8,492 nt of DNA from Rhodoferax sp. Its GTDB lineage: Bacteria > Pseudomonadota > Gammaproteobacteria > Burkholderiales > Burkholderiaceae_C. The DNA is taken from the NCBI GenBank assembly GCA_028292305.1, contig JAQGMQ010000256.1:1-8492 (forward strand). The letters are read 5' to 3'. A program made the translations under genes and the position numbers. Shown in pieces: positions 6,557 to 8,492 of the stretch (the first letter of the stretch is position 1; each line of letters starts with the position of its first letter). Under the pieces are notes generated by a model, which did no database searches, was not told the DNA's origin, and saw only the letters and a list, made by a program, of their open reading frames with translations.

Positions 6557-6565
6557 CTGGAAAGA

Positions 6566-7690
6566 TCACCAGTTGGCGAAGACTTCTTCGGCAATGCCGA
6601 AGGCGGTGCTGGCGCCGGTGCCGCTGGTCACCAGCACCAGACGCGTGGCGTCGTCGGGCCGGTCGATCAGGCAGTCGGTGCTGGCGGACGATGGATAGGT
6701 GCCGACCCAACGCTCGGTGACGCGGGCCTCCTTCAGCTTCAGCGTGGCACGCAGGTGTTGCAGGATCAGCTCGTCGACGCGCTGGTCGGCAAAGGGCTCG
6801 AGCACGGGGCCGTAGTGGTGCGAATCGCCCACCACCAGCGAGCCGTCGGCGCTCTGCACCACGATCAGATGGATGCCATGCGCCAGCGACTCGCCCTCCT
6901 CCGCCTCCAGCTGGGTGCGCAGCGCGGTCGCGGCGGGGAGCTTGCTGTAGCCGTGGTAACGCACCAGGCTCAGGTCGGCCATCACCGAGCCAGGCAACAC
7001 GAAGCTGGCCTCGGGCTGCACCCGCAGCATGTGCAGCTGGCACAGGCGCAACTGGTGCGGCGTGAGGCGTTCGGCAAACAGGCCGTTCAGGTCGGTGTTG
7101 GTGCACACGGCCACGCGTTCGGCCGACAAGGTGGCGCGCGCCGTGCGCACGCGCGGCGTGGCGACTTCCAGCACGGCTTCGCTGAACCTGAAGGTGACGC
7201 CCATCGCCTCGACCAGCCAGCGCGTGAGCTGGCCGATGGCGGTGCGCGATTCCACACGCATCTCGTGCGGGCTGTACAACACGCCTTGGGCGCCCTGCAG
7301 TTGCAAGGCCGGGGCGCGGCTGGTGGCATCGCCCACATCCAGCAGCGCACAGCCTTCGGCCATGGGCGTGGTCATGAATTCCTCCAGCACGGCCAATGCC
7401 TTGGGCCGGAACGCCGTGAGCCACAGGCCATGGTGCACGGCGGGTACGCCGGCCTTTGGCGCCACCTCGCCCCACACTTCACGGGCGCGTCTGGCACGGC
7501 GCCAGGTGTCGCCCGCACCCTGGCCGGTGACGGTGATGAAGCCGAAATTGCGGATCGAGGCGCCGACGCAGGCCGCGTCGCGCTCCACCACGCAGACGCG
7601 CAGGCCGCGCCGCGCGGCGGTGTAGGCATGGGCCAGGCCGACGATGCCGGCGCCGACCACGATCAGGTCGAAATGTTCAGGGTTCTGCAT
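6566..7690 (-). CDS. FAD-dependent oxidoreductase linked to phosphonate catabolism (TIGR03364-like)
   Basis: This 374-residue flavoprotein of the D-amino-acid oxidase (DAO) fold has FAD-binding VVGAGIVG (11-18), Glu36 ending the Rossmann strand (VCVVERD), and a C-terminal second FAD region (TSGTGASTAFGIAEEVFANW). The family TIGR03364 is known mainly by its neighbourhood with phosphonatase-like and phosphonate transport genes. Members are proposed, and some reported, to oxidatively deaminate 2-aminoethylphosphonate or N-methylated or hydroxylated relatives. Placed directly before phnX, it probably makes phosphonoacetaldehyde and so does the job of the PhnW transaminase, which is absent here. 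The start is the ATG of MQNPEHFDL, 22 nt after the upstream stop; the open frame extends further upstream but only as a shadow of the HAD gene. No clear ribosome site is seen, so translational coupling is likely. The precise amine substrate is unknown. Confidence 0.92.
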   Translation of the reverse strand: MQNPEHFDLIVVGAGIVGLAHAYTAARRGLRVCVVERDAACVGASIRNFGFITVTGQGAGDTWRRARRAREVWGEVAPKAGVPAVHHGLWLTAFRPKALAVLEEFMTTPMAEGCALLDVGDATSRAPALQLQGAQGVLYSPHEMRVESRTAIGQLTRWLVEAMGVTFRFSEAVLEVATPRVRTARATLSAERVAVCTNTDLNGLFAERLTPHQLRLCQLHMLRVQPEASFVLPGSVMADLSLVRYHGYSKLPAATALRTQLEAEEGESLAHGIHLIVVQSADGSLVVGDSHHYGPVLEPFADQRVDELILQHLRATLKLKEARVTERWVGTYPSSASTDCLIDRPDDATRLVLVTSGTGASTAFGIAEEVFANW

Positions 7691-7712
7691 TGGGAGGTCA
7701 TCAAGGGGATCT

Positions 7713-8423
7713 TCAGCGCGGCAGGCGCAGCACGGGCCAGCCGCGGGTGATGGCTTCGCGCTCGAGCCGGGCGTCCGGGTCGACCACCACCGGCTGGCCC
7801 ACCGCCAGCAGCAGCGGCAGGTCGTTGATCGAATCGCTGTGGAAGCTGGCGCGCGGCAGCGCCACGTCGGGTGCGATGTCGCGGCCTTCGAGCCAGGCCT
7901 GCAGGCGCGTGACCTTGCCTTCGCGCATGTTGAGCGTGCCCTCGGTCGTGCCGGCAAAACGGCCGTCGGCGGCCAGGCGCAGCTCGGTGGCGATGACGTG
8001 TTCGAAACCCAGCGCAGCGGCTGTCAGCGCCACCAGGAACCGGCTGGTGGCGGTGGTCAGCACCAGCGTGTCGCCACGCGCGCGGTACTGCGCCACCAGC
8101 GCCATGGCCGACGCCGGGATGCGGGGGCGGATCACCTCGGCCATGAAGGCCTCGCGCAGCGGCTGCCATTCGGCCGGGGTCTTGTCGGCGAGTGTTGACG
8201 CGAAGAATTCGCAGAACACGCCCGGCTCGGCCAGGCCGGCGTGGTAGCGGCGGTCCATCTCGGCGTTGCGTTCCGCGAAGTCGGCGCCGGCCAGGCCGCG
8301 GGCCACGAGGAACTCGCCCCACAACACTTCGGAGTCGCCGGTGAGCAGGGTGTTGTCCAGGTCGAACAGCGCCAGCCGCCGCGTGGCGTCGATGGCAATC
8401 GATGTTGTATTTGAATCGCTCAT
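7713..8423 (-). CDS. HAD-IB family phosphatase-like hydrolase
   Basis: The 236-residue cytosolic protein has all four HAD motifs: I, DLDNT (21-25, nucleophile Asp21 and acid Asp23); II, LTTAT (122-126); III, Lys170 in REGKVTRL; and IV, HSDSINDLPLL (195-205, Asp197 and Asp201). The helical cap between motifs I and II resembles the SerB-like subclass IB, so phosphomonoester hydrolysis with Mg is expected. I chose the ATG of MSDSNTT, which overlaps the upstream permease stop as ATGA. The ATG 14 codons earlier would run well into that gene. It sits between a transporter and the phosphonate oxidase, yet the AEP-to-acetaldehyde route needs no such phosphatase. It may act on a phosphorylated side product or on an imported phosphoester; that is speculation. 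Confidence 0.9.
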   Translation of the reverse strand: MSDSNTTSIAIDATRRLALFDLDNTLLTGDSEVLWGEFLVARGLAGADFAERNAEMDRRYHAGLAEPGVFCEFFASTLADKTPAEWQPLREAFMAEVIRPRIPASAMALVAQYRARGDTLVLTTATSRFLVALTAAALGFEHVIATELRLAADGRFAGTTEGTLNMREGKVTRLQAWLEGRDIAPDVALPRASFHSDSINDLPLLLAVGQPVVVDPDARLEREAITRGWPVLRLPR

Positions 8424-8492
8424 CGTGCGGGGTTGCGCCATGCCTGGGTGCGGCGGTCCATCCATTTGCCGACCGCCATGTAGAGCAGCGTC
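8420..8492 (-). CDS. C-terminal end of a probable ABC transporter permease (partial)
   Basis: The last 23 codons of a gene enter from the right edge, ending in TGA at 8422-8420 that overlaps the HAD ATG. The residues read TLLYMAVGKWMDRR followed by TQAWRNPAR. A short hydrophobic stretch runs into a basic, Arg-rich tail, as at the cytoplasmic end of an ABC permease. Given the gene order, a 2-aminoethylphosphonate-type importer permease is the best guess. Family TIGR03364 oxidases are known to sit beside such transporters, but the visible piece is too short to prove it. Confidence 0.5.
   Translation of the reverse strand, partial: TLLYMAVGKWMDRRTQAWRNPAR

Noticed and set aside
5519..7750. A 743-codon open frame on the plus strand, antisense to allA, phnX and the FAD oxidase gene
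   Set aside because: The translation is rich in His, Gln, Arg and Gly with no recognisable domain, and it runs opposite to two strongly supported enzymes. Long antisense frames are expected in GC-rich coding DNA.
7691..7957. N-terminal extension of the FAD oxidase
   Set aside because: The GxGxxG motif of this family begins a few residues after the ATG at 7690; the upstream part reads as an out-of-frame copy of the HAD gene.
1..8492. tRNA, rRNA, CRISPR arrays, insertion sequences or integration sites
   Set aside because: No cloverleaf-like sequence, repeat-spacer pattern, transposase or terminal repeats were seen; nearly all bases are in tightly packed genes.

Overview
The window is a GC-rich (roughly two-thirds G+C) stretch in which every gene I can support lies on the minus strand, so it reads from right to left. 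Codon use and gene types suggest a betaproteobacterium of the Burkholderiales, most likely Comamonadaceae (Variovorax, Acidovorax or Polaromonas-like). That is an inference from style; no marker gene is present. The large open frames on the plus strand are antisense shadows of the real genes.

Right half (8492 to 5729): the end of a phosphonate-use operon. It holds the last 23 residues of a probable ABC permease, a HAD-IB phosphatase-like protein, an FAD-dependent amine oxidase of the type that travels with phosphonate genes, and phosphonoacetaldehyde hydrolase (phnX). The genes are coupled by a 4-nt overlap and gaps of 22 and 9 nt. The likely flow is aminophosphonate uptake, oxidative deamination to phosphonoacetaldehyde, then C-P cleavage to acetaldehyde and phosphate. 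No PhnW transaminase is seen. A hairpin followed by a T-rich run (5658-5696) ends this operon.

Middle (5520 to 5728): a dense regulatory gap. After the phnX terminator it carries a near-consensus sigma-54 promoter (5587-5604), a weak NtrC-like dyad about 105 bp upstream of the predicted start, and a perfect 10-bp inverted repeat with a T run (5544-5585) that straddles the predicted transcription start.

Left half (5519 to 16): a seven-gene operon. It encodes an AllA-like ureidoglycolate lyase, a PuuE-type allantoinase (polysaccharide deacetylase fold), a periplasmic polar-amino-acid-type binding protein, two matched ABC permeases, an extended SDR (epimerase/dehydratase type) and a classical SDR. 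It looks like a nitrogen-regulated route for import and breakdown of a ureide-like or cyclic-amide compound. Uricase, the transthyretin-like HIU hydrolase, the decarboxylase and allantoicase are absent from the window, so ordinary urate or allantoin breakdown is not fully explained. The ABC ATPase is also absent and may lie past the left edge.

The most interesting item is this left operon: two ureide-type enzymes, a dedicated importer and two dehydrogenases under an apparent sigma-54 promoter, with the substrate unknown.
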